A stretch of DNA of 17,207 nt, from NCBI GenBank assembly GCA_030550695.1, contig JAUQOX010000033.1, positions 1 through 17,207 of the forward strand. Reading direction: 5' to 3'. A program made the translations under genes and the position numbers. Position 1 is the first letter of the stretch. The number at the start of each line of letters is the position of its first letter. Under the pieces are notes generated by a model. It was not told the origin of the DNA and ran no database searches. It was given only the letters and a program-made list of their open reading frames with translations. Positions 1 through 9,805 of this stretch are shown here, one piece after another. This DNA comes from Gemmatimonadota bacterium. GTDB lineage: Bacteria; Gemmatimonadota; Gemmatimonadetes; Longimicrobiales; Gaopeijiaceae.

Positions 1-704
1 CTCAGGGCGACTCGCCACCTCCCCCGGCCCCACCGCCCTTTTCCGCCCGCCGGTTGGTCCCCAGCAGCCGTGAGGGATCCGAACCCTTCGGCCACGTGGG
101 TTACCACGGGGCTCAGGAGGCGAGGGCGGGCGATGGGGTTCCCGACGGCCCGTGCCCCGGAGTACGGTATCCGTTCCTCACCGGACAAGAGCCGGTCCGG
201 GTAGAGATCCACCACGGCGTTCGGATAGAGGTCCCGAAGGGTGGGGGTACCTCCCTCCAGCTCGTCTTGCAAAGAGGCTCGCCATTGCAGGATCCGGACC
301 GGGGCTCCCTGATGGCCCATCATGGGACTGGGGAGGGGCTCGGCGGCGGGATCCAGGGGGAACTGAACGGCGACCTGATCGGCAAACCGATCCACCACCG
401 TGACCACGTCGCGGGTGGGATCTGCCCACTCCAATCGCAAGGCCAGGATCTGACCGTCGTGGACCGCCCGGACGCGAAGCTCCTTCACGGCCGCGTCGGG
501 TTTGGTGGGAGGAACCAGGATTTGAGGCAGCAGGGTCACCCGGGTTTCAGGCGCCCTTCGCCAAAAGGGGGCGTCGGGGTCGTTGAGGGCAGACCCTGAG
601 GGCACCCGCAGGGCACGGATTTCGTTTTCCAAAGGGGCGGGCGCGCACGACAGGAGCCCTACGAGGCCGAGGGCAAAGGCGGTCCACCGAAAAGCGCAGG
701 TCAT
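1..704 (-). CDS. Haem-b gamma subunit of type II DMSO-reductase-family enzyme (EbdC/NxrC-like), partial
   Basis: Reading the minus strand from ATG at 704 gives 234 codons without a stop up to the window edge, so the C-terminus is missing. Residues 1-20 form a hydrophobic leader ending in a lipobox-like LLSC, so Cys20 is a probable lipid anchor outside the cytoplasm. The body resembles the ethylbenzene-dehydrogenase gamma-type haem-b domain: an FWRRAPE segment near residue 48, ALRLEWADPT near 88-97, and PMMGHQGAPVRILQW at 127-141. In that family a Met in this last segment is an axial haem ligand; Met128 or Met129 is the candidate. The second ligand would lie near the missing end. A GAGGA ribosome-binding site precedes the ATG, and the gene begins 23 bp after the beta-subunit stop, as expected for an alpha-beta-gamma operon. 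It would pass electrons from the Fe-S subunit to or from a periplasmic carrier. The family call rests on motifs and gene order; the lipoprotein call is a prediction. Confidence 0.82.
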   Translation of the reverse strand, partial: MTCAFRWTAFALGLVGLLSCAPAPLENEIRALRVPSGSALNDPDAPFWRRAPETRVTLLPQILVPPTKPDAAVKELRVRAVHDGQILALRLEWADPTRDVVTVVDRFADQVAVQFPLDPAAEPLPSPMMGHQGAPVRILQWRASLQDELEGGTPTLRDLYPNAVVDLYPDRLLSGEERIPYSGARAVGNPIARPRLLSPVVTHVAEGFGSLTAAGDQPAGGKGRWGRGRWRVAL

Positions 705-727
705 GGCTTCCTCGCCGAAGCAACGTC

Positions 728-1855
728 CTATGTGATGTTGGTGCGAACCGTCGCGTAACGGGCATCGTAGGCTTCCCGGAGGTGGATAGGCTCACGAATA
801 GGAACGCGGGTAAGCTCCTTACGGTGCTCGTCATAGCCCACCACGTGATCCCCTTCCAACCGGAAATGGTGGATGATCCAGGGCGTGGAGCCGCACAGCA
901 AGAGAGCTCCAAGGAGCCGCCGGTCGTCGGCGGCTCCGCGATAGCGGCGGATGGCGTCCTCCACCCCCCAGCCGAACATCTGGGTAAGGAAATCCACCGG
1001 CGCGTGGATGGGAGGGATGTAGTACACGTTGGGCTCGAGCCCGAATTGGGGATAGAGGGGCAGGGCCACCCGAGCCACGTGAACCAGGTAGTCGATGGGG
1101 TTGTCTTCCCGAGCCGACTCCGGCGGCGCAATGAACCCTTGCAGGCGAATCTTGCCGATGCAGGTGATGGTGCATTGAGTCTGCCGACCCTGCTCCACTG
1201 CAGGGTAGCAGCCGATGCACTTCTCGCTGTTGTGGTTGATGGGGTTGAAGAAGGCCTTCTTGTAGGGGCATCCCCGGACGCACTCGCGGTACCCCCGACA
1301 GCGCTCCTGGTCAATGAGAACAATGCCGTCCTCCGGTCTCTTGTAGACGGACTGCCGGGGACAGGCGGCTAGACATGCAGGATAGGTGCAGTGGTTGCAG
1401 ATACGCGGAAGATAGAACATCCACTGGGCGTGGGGGACGGAGAGGAAGGCCCCCTGGGACATGCTTCCCGCCGAGTCGTCCTCTCCGATGTTGGGATGGG
1501 CATAGTCCAGATCGTCTGGCAGATAGCCCATCACCCGCTCCCCCGGAGGGGTGATTTCGAAGAGGGTCTTGCCGGCGTAAGGACGGTCTTCCATGGGCTG
1601 GATCCCGAGGATCTCCAGGCTTCTCACGTCCCAGCCCAGGGGAAAGTAGCCATAAGGCTTGCTCTCCACATTGTTCCAGAGCATGACTTCTTGCCCGCGC
1701 CCCGGCGTCCAGGTCGTCTTGCAGGCCACAGTACAGGTCTGGCAAGCAATGCACTTGTTCGTGTCCATGATCATGGCAAACTGCCGCTTGGGCCGGACGC
1801 CTTCATGGGGATACTGCATTTCCCTGCCGAGCTGCCAGTTGAAGACACTGGGCAT
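728..1855 (-). CDS. nxrB/narH: Iron-sulfur beta subunit, NxrB/NarH-like
   Basis: This 375-residue electron-transfer subunit carries four cysteine groups typical of NarH/NxrB/EbdB: C35, C38, C41, C45; C153, C156, C161, C165; C186, C192, C196; and C213, C216, C228, C232. In the third group the second cysteine position is Tyr189 (motif CRGYRECVRGCPYKK), the usual sign of a [3Fe-4S] cluster in this family. The N-terminus MPSVFNWQLGREMQYP and the WNNVESKPYG segment (60-69) closely resemble, from memory, NxrB of Nitrospira and anammox bacteria. It is shorter than those (about 430 residues), apparently because of shorter loops between residues 80 and 140. It has no signal peptide, so export would be by hitchhiking with the Tat-exported alpha subunit. 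The ribosome-binding site CGGAGGAG lies 7 bp before the ATG. The alpha stop is 116 bp upstream and gamma follows after 23 bp. The choice between nitrite oxidation and nitrate reduction cannot be made from this subunit. Confidence 0.93.
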   Translation of the reverse strand: MPSVFNWQLGREMQYPHEGVRPKRQFAMIMDTNKCIACQTCTVACKTTWTPGRGQEVMLWNNVESKPYGYFPLGWDVRSLEILGIQPMEDRPYAGKTLFEITPPGERVMGYLPDDLDYAHPNIGEDDSAGSMSQGAFLSVPHAQWMFYLPRICNHCTYPACLAACPRQSVYKRPEDGIVLIDQERCRGYRECVRGCPYKKAFFNPINHNSEKCIGCYPAVEQGRQTQCTITCIGKIRLQGFIAPPESAREDNPIDYLVHVARVALPLYPQFGLEPNVYYIPPIHAPVDFLTQMFGWGVEDAIRRYRGAADDRRLLGALLLCGSTPWIIHHFRLEGDHVVGYDEHRKELTRVPIREPIHLREAYDARYATVRTNIT

Positions 1856-1971
1856 GACGAAGCTCCTCCGTTCGGGTGGACGGGGCCCCTACTTACCCCC
1901 TTGAACCTGGCCCAAGGCCGAACAACGGGCGACGGGGTCGCCTGGGCTGGGTGCGAAGCTTTTCCGGCTTC
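1856..1971 (-). other. Alpha-beta intergenic spacer with three GC-rich inverted repeats
   Basis: The 116-bp spacer is long for subunits of one complex. It holds a perfect six-pair stem with a three-base loop (GGCGAC-GGG-GTCGCC, 1928-1942), a GGCC-CAA-GGCC repeat (1909-1919) and the palindrome GGGGCCCC (about 1883-1890). There is no T-run after any of them, so a Rho-independent terminator is unlikely. They may stabilise or process the transcript between the two cistrons. That role is inferred. Confidence 0.4.
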
Positions 1972-5562
<3,591 letters not shown>

Positions 5563-5627
5563 CCCTACCTCCTAAGCGTTAGGCCGGGCTCAACGAAGCT
5601 ACGAGCATGAAGGGGCGGAGGTCTTTG

Positions 5628-5678
5628 TGTCCCAAATCAACGAAACGAGTTGGGACATCATGTCCTTATCGTAACGAT
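5628..5678 (-). promoter_or_regulatory. Palindrome cluster upstream of the alpha gene, possible operators
   Basis: Three perfect inverted repeats sit side by side. They are TGTCCCAA (5628-5635) with TTGGGACA (5650-5657) across a 14-base spacer; GGACAT-C-ATGTCC (5653-5665), which shares an arm with the first; and ATCGT-A-ACGAT (5668-5678). The first begins 66 bp upstream of the alpha start codon. The shared TGTCC core occurs three times in alternating orientation, which is the look of a dimeric repressor or activator site. The regulator is unknown. Confidence 0.45.
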
Positions 5679-5840
5679 GTTTTTTCCCTCTTTGTGGTCC
5701 TTTTTGGGGATGAACTGCTATACGTGCGGCGGTAGGAGGGACGGCGGACAACCCTGCCTGAAGGGGAACTTCCATCCTCCCCGCGGTGCAAGACGTTCGT
5801 TGGGTGGTGCCCTGCAAGGAAAAGCCTCGAACTTATGCCT

Positions 5841-5855
5841 AGCAAAAACCGTGCC
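5841..5855 (-). promoter_or_regulatory. Candidate sigma-54 (-24/-12) promoter for the molybdoenzyme operon
   Basis: On the minus strand the sequence GGCACGGTTTTTGCT has the invariant GG and GC separated by exactly ten bases. Counting the preceding base (C instead of T), 11 of the 12 specified positions of TGGCACR-N4-TTGCW match. Transcription would begin near 5830 and leave a leader of about 270 nt before the alpha gene. A sigma-54 promoter would fit nitrogen-related control by an NtrC-type activator, but no activator gene is in the window. Confidence 0.4.
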
Positions 5856-6119
5856 GAATAGTACGAGGAGAAAATATCAAAAGAGGGAAATATGTCCGGC
5901 GTGAATGGGGGGCTGGAGCTCGCGTAGAATGACCCTCCACGGGTGCGGATCGCGTCCGAGGGCGGCACGCATACCCCCGGCTCGCAGGGGAAGGCGGCTT
6001 CTGCCTCCATCGTGACTAGAAGCTCGGCTCCCGACCGCTCCGGGCCCCCCTCTGTCCCTACCGCCAAAGGATGCGCTTGTTTCTCCTCGTCGTCGGCGGC
6101 TCCGCCGGGTATGCCGTAC

Positions 6120-6599
6120 CTACTCGGGGATCAAGGGCACCCTACGTTCCTGAAGCACCTTCCCCCGTCCGCCCAGAACGCGAACCACGGCGATGAGTTC
6201 CCCGTTGAGCTTTTCGAGGGATACGCTCACCAGTGCCGGCTCCAGTTTATAGGCCGCTCCTGTAAGGAAGTCGATTCCGAATCCCAACAACCAGGATAGG
6301 CTGAACAGGTTGACCCACGTCCAGCCGTTGAGGGCCTTGGTCAGGACGACCGTTTGCGGGCGGTACCCCTCCAGCGAGATCTCGACCCGGTACTCGTGCT
6401 TTCGGGGGAGTGAGACCTGGGCCGGGGTCTTGCCTTGGTACATCTGAAGGCCTGAGGAGGCAGTGACCGTGAAGTTGGCCGACGGCGGGGAAGATTGGAA
6501 GGAGACGGTCTGGTTGCTACCTCCGCCGAACAGGGTAGCGCAGCCGGTGAGGGCGACGGCCAAGAAGGAACAGGGTAGGGCAAGCAACTTGTGGGACAT
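6120..6599 (-). CDS. Small PEGA-like lipoprotein of unknown function
   Basis: The 159-residue product starts with a lipoprotein signal: MSHKLLALP, a hydrophobic core and lipobox LTGC with Cys20 as the lipidated residue. Residues 30-90 read as a PEGA-like beta domain (TVSFQSSPPSANFTV, then YQGKTPAQVSL and YRVEISLEGYRPQTVVL), a fold common in surface proteins. Next comes a hydrophobic segment ending GFGIDFLTGAAYKLEP (106-121), a pattern I know from other small envelope lipoproteins with this layout. ATG at 6599 is chosen over an upstream in-frame start at 6647 because it has a GGAGG site and begins the signal peptide directly. It stands alone, 557 bp ahead of the molybdoenzyme operon on the same strand. 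A direct role in that operon is not indicated. Confidence 0.8.
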   Translation of the reverse strand: MSHKLLALPCSFLAVALTGCATLFGGGSNQTVSFQSSPPSANFTVTASSGLQMYQGKTPAQVSLPRKHEYRVEISLEGYRPQTVVLTKALNGWTWVNLFSLSWLLGFGIDFLTGAAYKLEPALVSVSLEKLNGELIAVVRVLGGRGKVLQERRVPLIPE

Positions 6600-6968
6600 G
6601 GTGCACCTCCAGGTGGAAGTAAGACCGATACCTGCGGTTCGGTGCACCCATGGTAGGAAGGGGGTGTGACAATCGAGGGGTCGGGACTAAGACCGGGCCT
6701 TCGGCAGAGCCCTGCAGGGGGGCAATGGGCTCCCCTTCGGTAGCCGGATGTGTCAGGGGTTCGGCCGGGTGGCCCCCCCAGTTTTGACCGCGAGCCGGCG
6801 GGGCCTGCCGAACGGAAGGGAGGGACTACCGAGCCTGTGGAGGCGGGCGTCCAGTCTTGCTCTAGGGTGACGGCGGTGGGAGTGGGAAGAAAAAGAAAAA
6901 AAGACCCCCGCGGAGAAGTCTGCGGGGGTCTTGGGTAGCGGGTGAGCTCCAGCGGGGGGGAACCCGAG
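6600..6968. other. 369-bp non-coding region between lipoprotein gene and tRNA
   Basis: This stretch contains the tRNA terminator near 6887-6932 and, close to the lipoprotein gene, two copies of the palindrome GGTGCACC (6600-6607 and 6641-6648), one of them touching the start codon. The rest (about 6660-6880) is GC-rich with short imperfect repeats. It shows no supportable ORF or RNA gene. Confidence 0.5.
6887..6932 (-). terminator. Rho-independent terminator downstream of tRNA-Asn
   Basis: The perfect 11-pair inverted repeat AAGACCCCCGC (6901-6911) and GCGGGGGTCTT (6922-6932) has a ten-base loop. On the minus strand it is followed directly by a long T-rich run (complement of 6887-6902). It lies 36 bp beyond the tRNA 3' end, as expected for a monocistronic tRNA transcript. 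Confidence 0.92.
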
Positions 6969-7041
6969 CTCCGGCGGCAGGACTCGAACCTGCGACCCGA
7001 CGGTTAACAGCCGTCTGCTCTACCAGCTGAGCTACGCCGGA
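6969..7041 (-). tRNA. tRNA-Asn (anticodon GUU)
   Basis: The 73-base minus-strand cloverleaf has acceptor arms TCCGGCG and CGCCGGA, D-arm GTAGCTCAGCTGGTAGAGC, anticodon stem-loop GACGGCTGTTAACCGTC with anticodon GTT, and T-arm GCAGGTTCGAGTCCTGC. The discriminator base is G. The 3' CCA is not encoded, because the next bases read CTC, so it must be added by the CCA-adding enzyme. Confidence 0.97.
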
Positions 7042-7060
7042 AAAGGTTTTGAGAAATTTT

Positions 7061-7089
7061 AACCTACCCCGGCCCCTCCGGCCTGTCAA
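7061..7089 (-). promoter_or_regulatory. Promoter of tRNA-Asn, overlapping the upstream gene's stop
   Basis: The minus strand shows a perfect -35 TTGACA (7089-7084), a 17-bp spacer and TAGGTT (7066-7061) as the -10, within an AT-rich tract. The predicted transcription start is about 10-15 bases before the tRNA. The stop codon TAG of the upstream gene (7066-7064) forms the first half of the -10 hexamer. Confidence 0.6.
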
Positions 7090-7984
7090 TGCGGGCGCCC
7101 CACCCCCGAGGGGCGGGTTGGTCGGTCAACCCCAAGGGCGTCTTCGGGTCAGGCCCGGTGGAAGGGGGGCCTTCCCCACCGCCCTTCGGCTCATTTTCGG
7201 TCTCCCTCCCTCCTCGCCGACAGACCGCCTGGCGGAGGATCCGCTCCACGGCGGGGCCGATTTCGTGGGCATTCCGCCAGATCTCTTCGAAGCGGTAGGC
7301 TCCTTGCCGGGCTTCGGCCGGTCCGAACCAGCATACCCAAGCCGGCCCCCGGTGAGGAAAGGGGCGCTGGAACCAGTGGAGGCCCAAGAGGAGGGCGAAG
7401 GGGGTCTCCTCCTTCCAAAACACGGAAAAATCGGGGGACCATCCCCCCAAGGGGGCCGACCGGATCTCCAGCTTCCTTTCCGTCAACAACCCGAGGATCT
7501 GGTCCAGATTCCGGTGCCGGGCCGGGTCCAAGCTCAAGGCGTAGGCCTCGTCCTCCAAAGTTCCGGCGTTGAGTTCGGCCACCAGGAGCCGGATCCGGCG
7601 GACCCCCCGGAGCTCGTCGGGGGTCAGGTCCACCGGCGCCAGACGGGCCCGCAGGAGAGCCGTGTCCATGGCGTGGCTCCGACGGAGGAAGCTCCCCAAT
7701 AGATCCCGGAACGGACGGGGGCTCCGCTCGTCTGCAAGGCCCGCCGGAGTGACCGCCGGCGCCCCGGGCCGGGGCCCCGAGGGGTGAGCGTCCGGGGGGG
7801 AGTCGCCCCCCTTGGCCCTCGACCCCTCAGCCAGCCGGGGGGAAGAGGCAGCCAGAGCCCTCCATAGCCCCTGCCCCTCGGGGGAGAGGATGCCCGGAAG
7901 AGGGAGCTTGTCCTTTGGGCCGCCGGGGCCCTGGTCGGGGGAGTCCATGGGGACCAAGCTATCCCTCGGACGGGGCGGAACCAT
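7064..7984 (-). CDS. Uncharacterised protein with disordered ends and a conserved core
   Basis: I cannot name this family. The 306-residue product has a Pro/Gly/Ser-rich first 85 residues and a low-complexity tail, so both ends are probably disordered. The core (about 90-255) looks folded: an ALLRARLAP start, RGVRRIRLLVAELNAG, an LTERKLEIRSAPLGGWSPDFSVFW segment (168-191), then a GLHWFQRPFPHRGPAW motif and RFEEIWRNAHEI. The alternation of strands and the SAP...FSVF element recall phospholipase-D-like domains, but the HKD catalytic motif is absent, so this is only a resemblance. ATG 7984 is used. TTG 8014 and ATG 7948 are also possible, and none has a clear ribosome-binding site. It follows the thymidine kinase gene by about 60-90 bp and is probably the last gene of that transcript. 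Its stop codon overlaps the tRNA promoter. Confidence 0.72.
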   Translation of the reverse strand: MVPPRPRDSLVPMDSPDQGPGGPKDKLPLPGILSPEGQGLWRALAASSPRLAEGSRAKGGDSPPDAHPSGPRPGAPAVTPAGLADERSPRPFRDLLGSFLRRSHAMDTALLRARLAPVDLTPDELRGVRRIRLLVAELNAGTLEDEAYALSLDPARHRNLDQILGLLTERKLEIRSAPLGGWSPDFSVFWKEETPFALLLGLHWFQRPFPHRGPAWVCWFGPAEARQGAYRFEEIWRNAHEIGPAVERILRQAVCRRGGRETENEPKGGGEGPPSTGPDPKTPLGLTDQPAPRGWGARIDRPEGPG

Positions 7985-8073
7985 GGCCGGAAAGGACCAG
8001 GTGAGGAGAGCCAACCGCGGGGAGGAGGAGGTGGGCCCCTGCGCCCCCCGGCCATTCCTGGGGTGACGTTCCT

Positions 8074-8721
8074 TCAGATTGCTTCCGGAATCGGAAGCTT
8101 CACCTGGGCCCGATCCGCGGAGGGGACCTCATGACACCTGCGGCAGCGGGCTTCATAACTCTCGGCCCCTCCGACCTGGATGGTGGGCCCTTCGGCCGGG
8201 GCAGGTTTCCCGTCGATGAGACGCTGGTTCCGGGTGGCGGTCCCGCCACAGCGGACACAGATGGCGTTCAGCTTGTCCACCCTTTCCGCCACGGCCAAAA
8301 GGAGGGGCATGGGCCCGAAGGGCTCCCCCCGGAAGTCCATGTCGGTGCCGGCCACGATCACCCGGATGCCCCGGTCGGCCAGGGCGTTGGCCACCTTGAC
8401 GATACCGTCGTCCAAGAACTGGGCTTCGTCGATGGCCACCACCTCGGTCCCCTCCCGGACGGCTTCGGCGATCTGGACCGAAGATGAGACCGGAATGGCA
8501 TCCGCCTTCTGGCCGTCGTGGGAGGTTACCACGTGGATCCCCCCGTAGCGGTCGTCCAGATGGGACTTGAAGACCTGGACGCGTTTCTTGGCAATGAGGG
8601 CCCGCCGCACCCTCCTCAGGAGCTCCTCCGATTTTCCGCTGAACATCACGCCGGTGATGACTTCGATCCAGCCGCCGGCCCCAACGGGGGACGTAGCGAC
8701 AGGAGAGGAAGCGTCCTTCAT
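8074..8721 (-). CDS. tdk: Thymidine kinase, type II
   Basis: The 215-residue enzyme phosphorylates thymidine to dTMP with ATP in the cytosolic pyrimidine salvage pathway. The P-loop GVMFSGKS is at 24-31. The Walker B and catalytic segment VVAIDEAQF is at 94-102, with Glu99 the likely general base. AGTDMDFRGEPFG (124-136) matches the family, as does the nucleoside-binding lasso with GGAESYEARC (184-193). Four zinc cysteines are present: C155, C158, C193 and C196. The length is normal for the family (about 190-220). ATG 8721 overlaps the upstream SLBB gene's stop as ATGA, indicating translational coupling; an upstream in-frame extension only shadows that gene. The pairing with a polysaccharide-export protein is unusual and may just reflect a shared promoter. 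Confidence 0.97.
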   Translation of the reverse strand: MKDASSPVATSPVGAGGWIEVITGVMFSGKSEELLRRVRRALIAKKRVQVFKSHLDDRYGGIHVVTSHDGQKADAIPVSSSVQIAEAVREGTEVVAIDEAQFLDDGIVKVANALADRGIRVIVAGTDMDFRGEPFGPMPLLLAVAERVDKLNAICVRCGGTATRNQRLIDGKPAPAEGPTIQVGGAESYEARCRRCHEVPSADRAQVKLPIPEAI

Positions 8722-9416
8722 CGCAGGGCGAAGATCAGCGCGGCCAGGCCGGTGAACAGGGAGACCACCCCGCTCCAGAACTGGACGTCCTCCCGGACCC
8801 GCGACTTGCGGGTGATGGGGATGTGGAGCCAGTCCCCCGATTGGAGAGGAACGGTCAGGGCCGTGGGATCCGAGGTTTCCGCCCGGAGGTCGAGGGTGTA
8901 GAGGGTATCTCCCCGCCGGAGGAGGGACCTCTGCGGGTCCGCGGCGGCCCAATACCCGAGCTCCGTCTCGGAGGTGATTCCACCGGCCTTGGCCAGGGCG
9001 TCCAAGACCGTACTGGAGGGTTCCATCAAGTATCGCCCCGCGGTCCGCACGGCCCCCGTCACGTTCACCCGAATCCGGGTCGTCACCTCCACCACGGGGT
9101 TGGTATACAGCCTCCCGTAGGACTCCTGCAGGCGTTGCCGGATCTCCTGGGCGCTCAACCCCTCGACTTGCACCGAGCCGAGGTAAGGAAGATAGATCGC
9201 TCCCGTTGGGCCGACCGTCCGGGTCCCCGAAACCTCCTCGACCCGCACGCCGGCCGCGGTGAACATGCGAATCTCCACCTCGTCGCCCGGGAAGACTCCG
9301 AAGGTGACCTCCCGGAGGGAGCGGTGCGGCGTGGGCTGGCTGTGGCCTGGCCCGGGGGCAAGGAATCCCAGGGCGAGCCCCAAGAGCAAGAGGACGGAAG
9401 AAGGCTTACAGCTCAT
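8718..9416 (-). CDS. Polysaccharide export protein with SLBB domain
   Basis: The 232-residue product begins with a Sec signal peptide (about 1-27, hydrophobic 8-20, probable cleavage after GHS). Residues 36-112 are a Wza-type export domain: VFPGDEVEIRMF, IYLPYLGSVQVEGLSAQEI, then NPVVEV. Residues 115-170 form a SLBB beta-grasp (VNVTGAVRTAGRYL, VLDALAKAGGIT). A second, partial SLBB-like stretch precedes a C-terminal transmembrane helix (212-231). Such proteins line the export channel for capsule or exopolysaccharide. The C-terminal helix and lack of a lipobox differ from E. coli Wza. ATG 9416 is chosen because it opens the signal peptide. A GTG at 9494 would add 26 polar residues ahead of it. 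The ribosome-binding site is weak. No other polysaccharide genes are in view, so its substrate is unknown. Confidence 0.88.
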   Translation of the reverse strand: MSCKPSSVLLLLGLALGFLAPGPGHSQPTPHRSLREVTFGVFPGDEVEIRMFTAAGVRVEEVSGTRTVGPTGAIYLPYLGSVQVEGLSAQEIRQRLQESYGRLYTNPVVEVTTRIRVNVTGAVRTAGRYLMEPSSTVLDALAKAGGITSETELGYWAAADPQRSLLRRGDTLYTLDLRAETSDPTALTVPLQSGDWLHIPITRKSRVREDVQFWSGVVSLFTGLAALIFALR

Positions 9417-9805
9417 AGGCTTTCGGATGGAGAAAGGGGGAAACCCCTCGCTTTTCGGAGATCCCCGACGGGAGAATGGGGGCACGCGCACCACAACTTT
9501 ACCGGATCTTCAGGGGGGTGTCCAGCACGGCGCAAGCCGCCCCCGACCACCCGGTCAAGAAAAGGGCGATCAGGACAAGTCAAAGGCAGGCAACCCGTTG
9601 CAGCACTTTTTCTTGACATCCCGATCTCCGGAGGGCATTGTTGAACCAGCCTGGGGAAACAAATGATTCCTCCCCCGGAGAATCCTCCCCCCTCAAGGGG
9701 TTGCGGAGGGTCAGCGCAGTATCCCTGGAACGCGCCCCTAGCCGGCCGCCGCGGTAGGACGGCGGAGCGGGCAGTCTAGAACGTTTCCCGAAGAGAGGAA
9801 GCGAG
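9417..9805. other. 389-bp divergent intergenic region
   Basis: This region separates the SLBB operon (left, minus) from the plus-strand module on the right. It contains one good plus-strand -35 element and a proline-rich 38-codon frame (9663-9779) of doubtful reality. It also has several C-rich and G-rich tracts that can pair locally (for example CCCCTCAAGGGG near 9695). No clear minus-strand promoter for the SLBB gene could be assigned. Confidence 0.5.
9613..9641 (+). promoter_or_regulatory. Candidate sigma-70-type promoter for the plus-strand module
   Basis: A perfect -35 TTGACA (9613-9618) is followed after 17 bp by CATTGT (9636-9641), a weak -10 matching three of six positions. Transcription would start near 9648, about 160 nt before the GTG start of the next gene. 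The -10 is poor, so an activator may be needed, or this may be a chance match. Confidence 0.4.

Larger units (their letters stand above)
5563..6119. other. 557-bp non-coding region upstream of the molybdoenzyme operon
   Basis: No convincing gene was found here. Open frames on both strands lack ribosome-binding sites and recognisable composition. The stretch from about 5820 to 5895 is AT-richer than its surroundings and contains a sigma-54-like element. Near 5628-5678 there is a cluster of palindromes. A GC-rich perfect repeat (CGGCGG-CT-CCGCCG, 6094-6107) lies just after the upstream lipoprotein gene but has no T-run. The region therefore most likely serves as the control region of the operon. 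Confidence 0.6.

Noticed and set aside
547..1323. 258-codon minus-strand frame overlapping the beta and gamma genes
   Set aside because: It is a shadow in another frame of the clearly recognisable beta subunit and the real gamma reading frame.
5650..6067. Short frames on both strands in the region upstream of alpha
   Set aside because: No ribosome-binding site and no recognisable protein pattern; the region is better explained as regulatory.
6094..6107. GC-rich hairpin after the lipoprotein gene as a terminator
   Set aside because: The loop is only two bases and no T-run follows on the minus strand, so a Rho-independent terminator is not supported.
8722..8952. Upstream extension of the thymidine kinase frame
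   Set aside because: The extension is Pro/Gly/Arg-rich and overlaps the SLBB coding sequence; the ATGA overlap at 8721 gives a normal-length enzyme.
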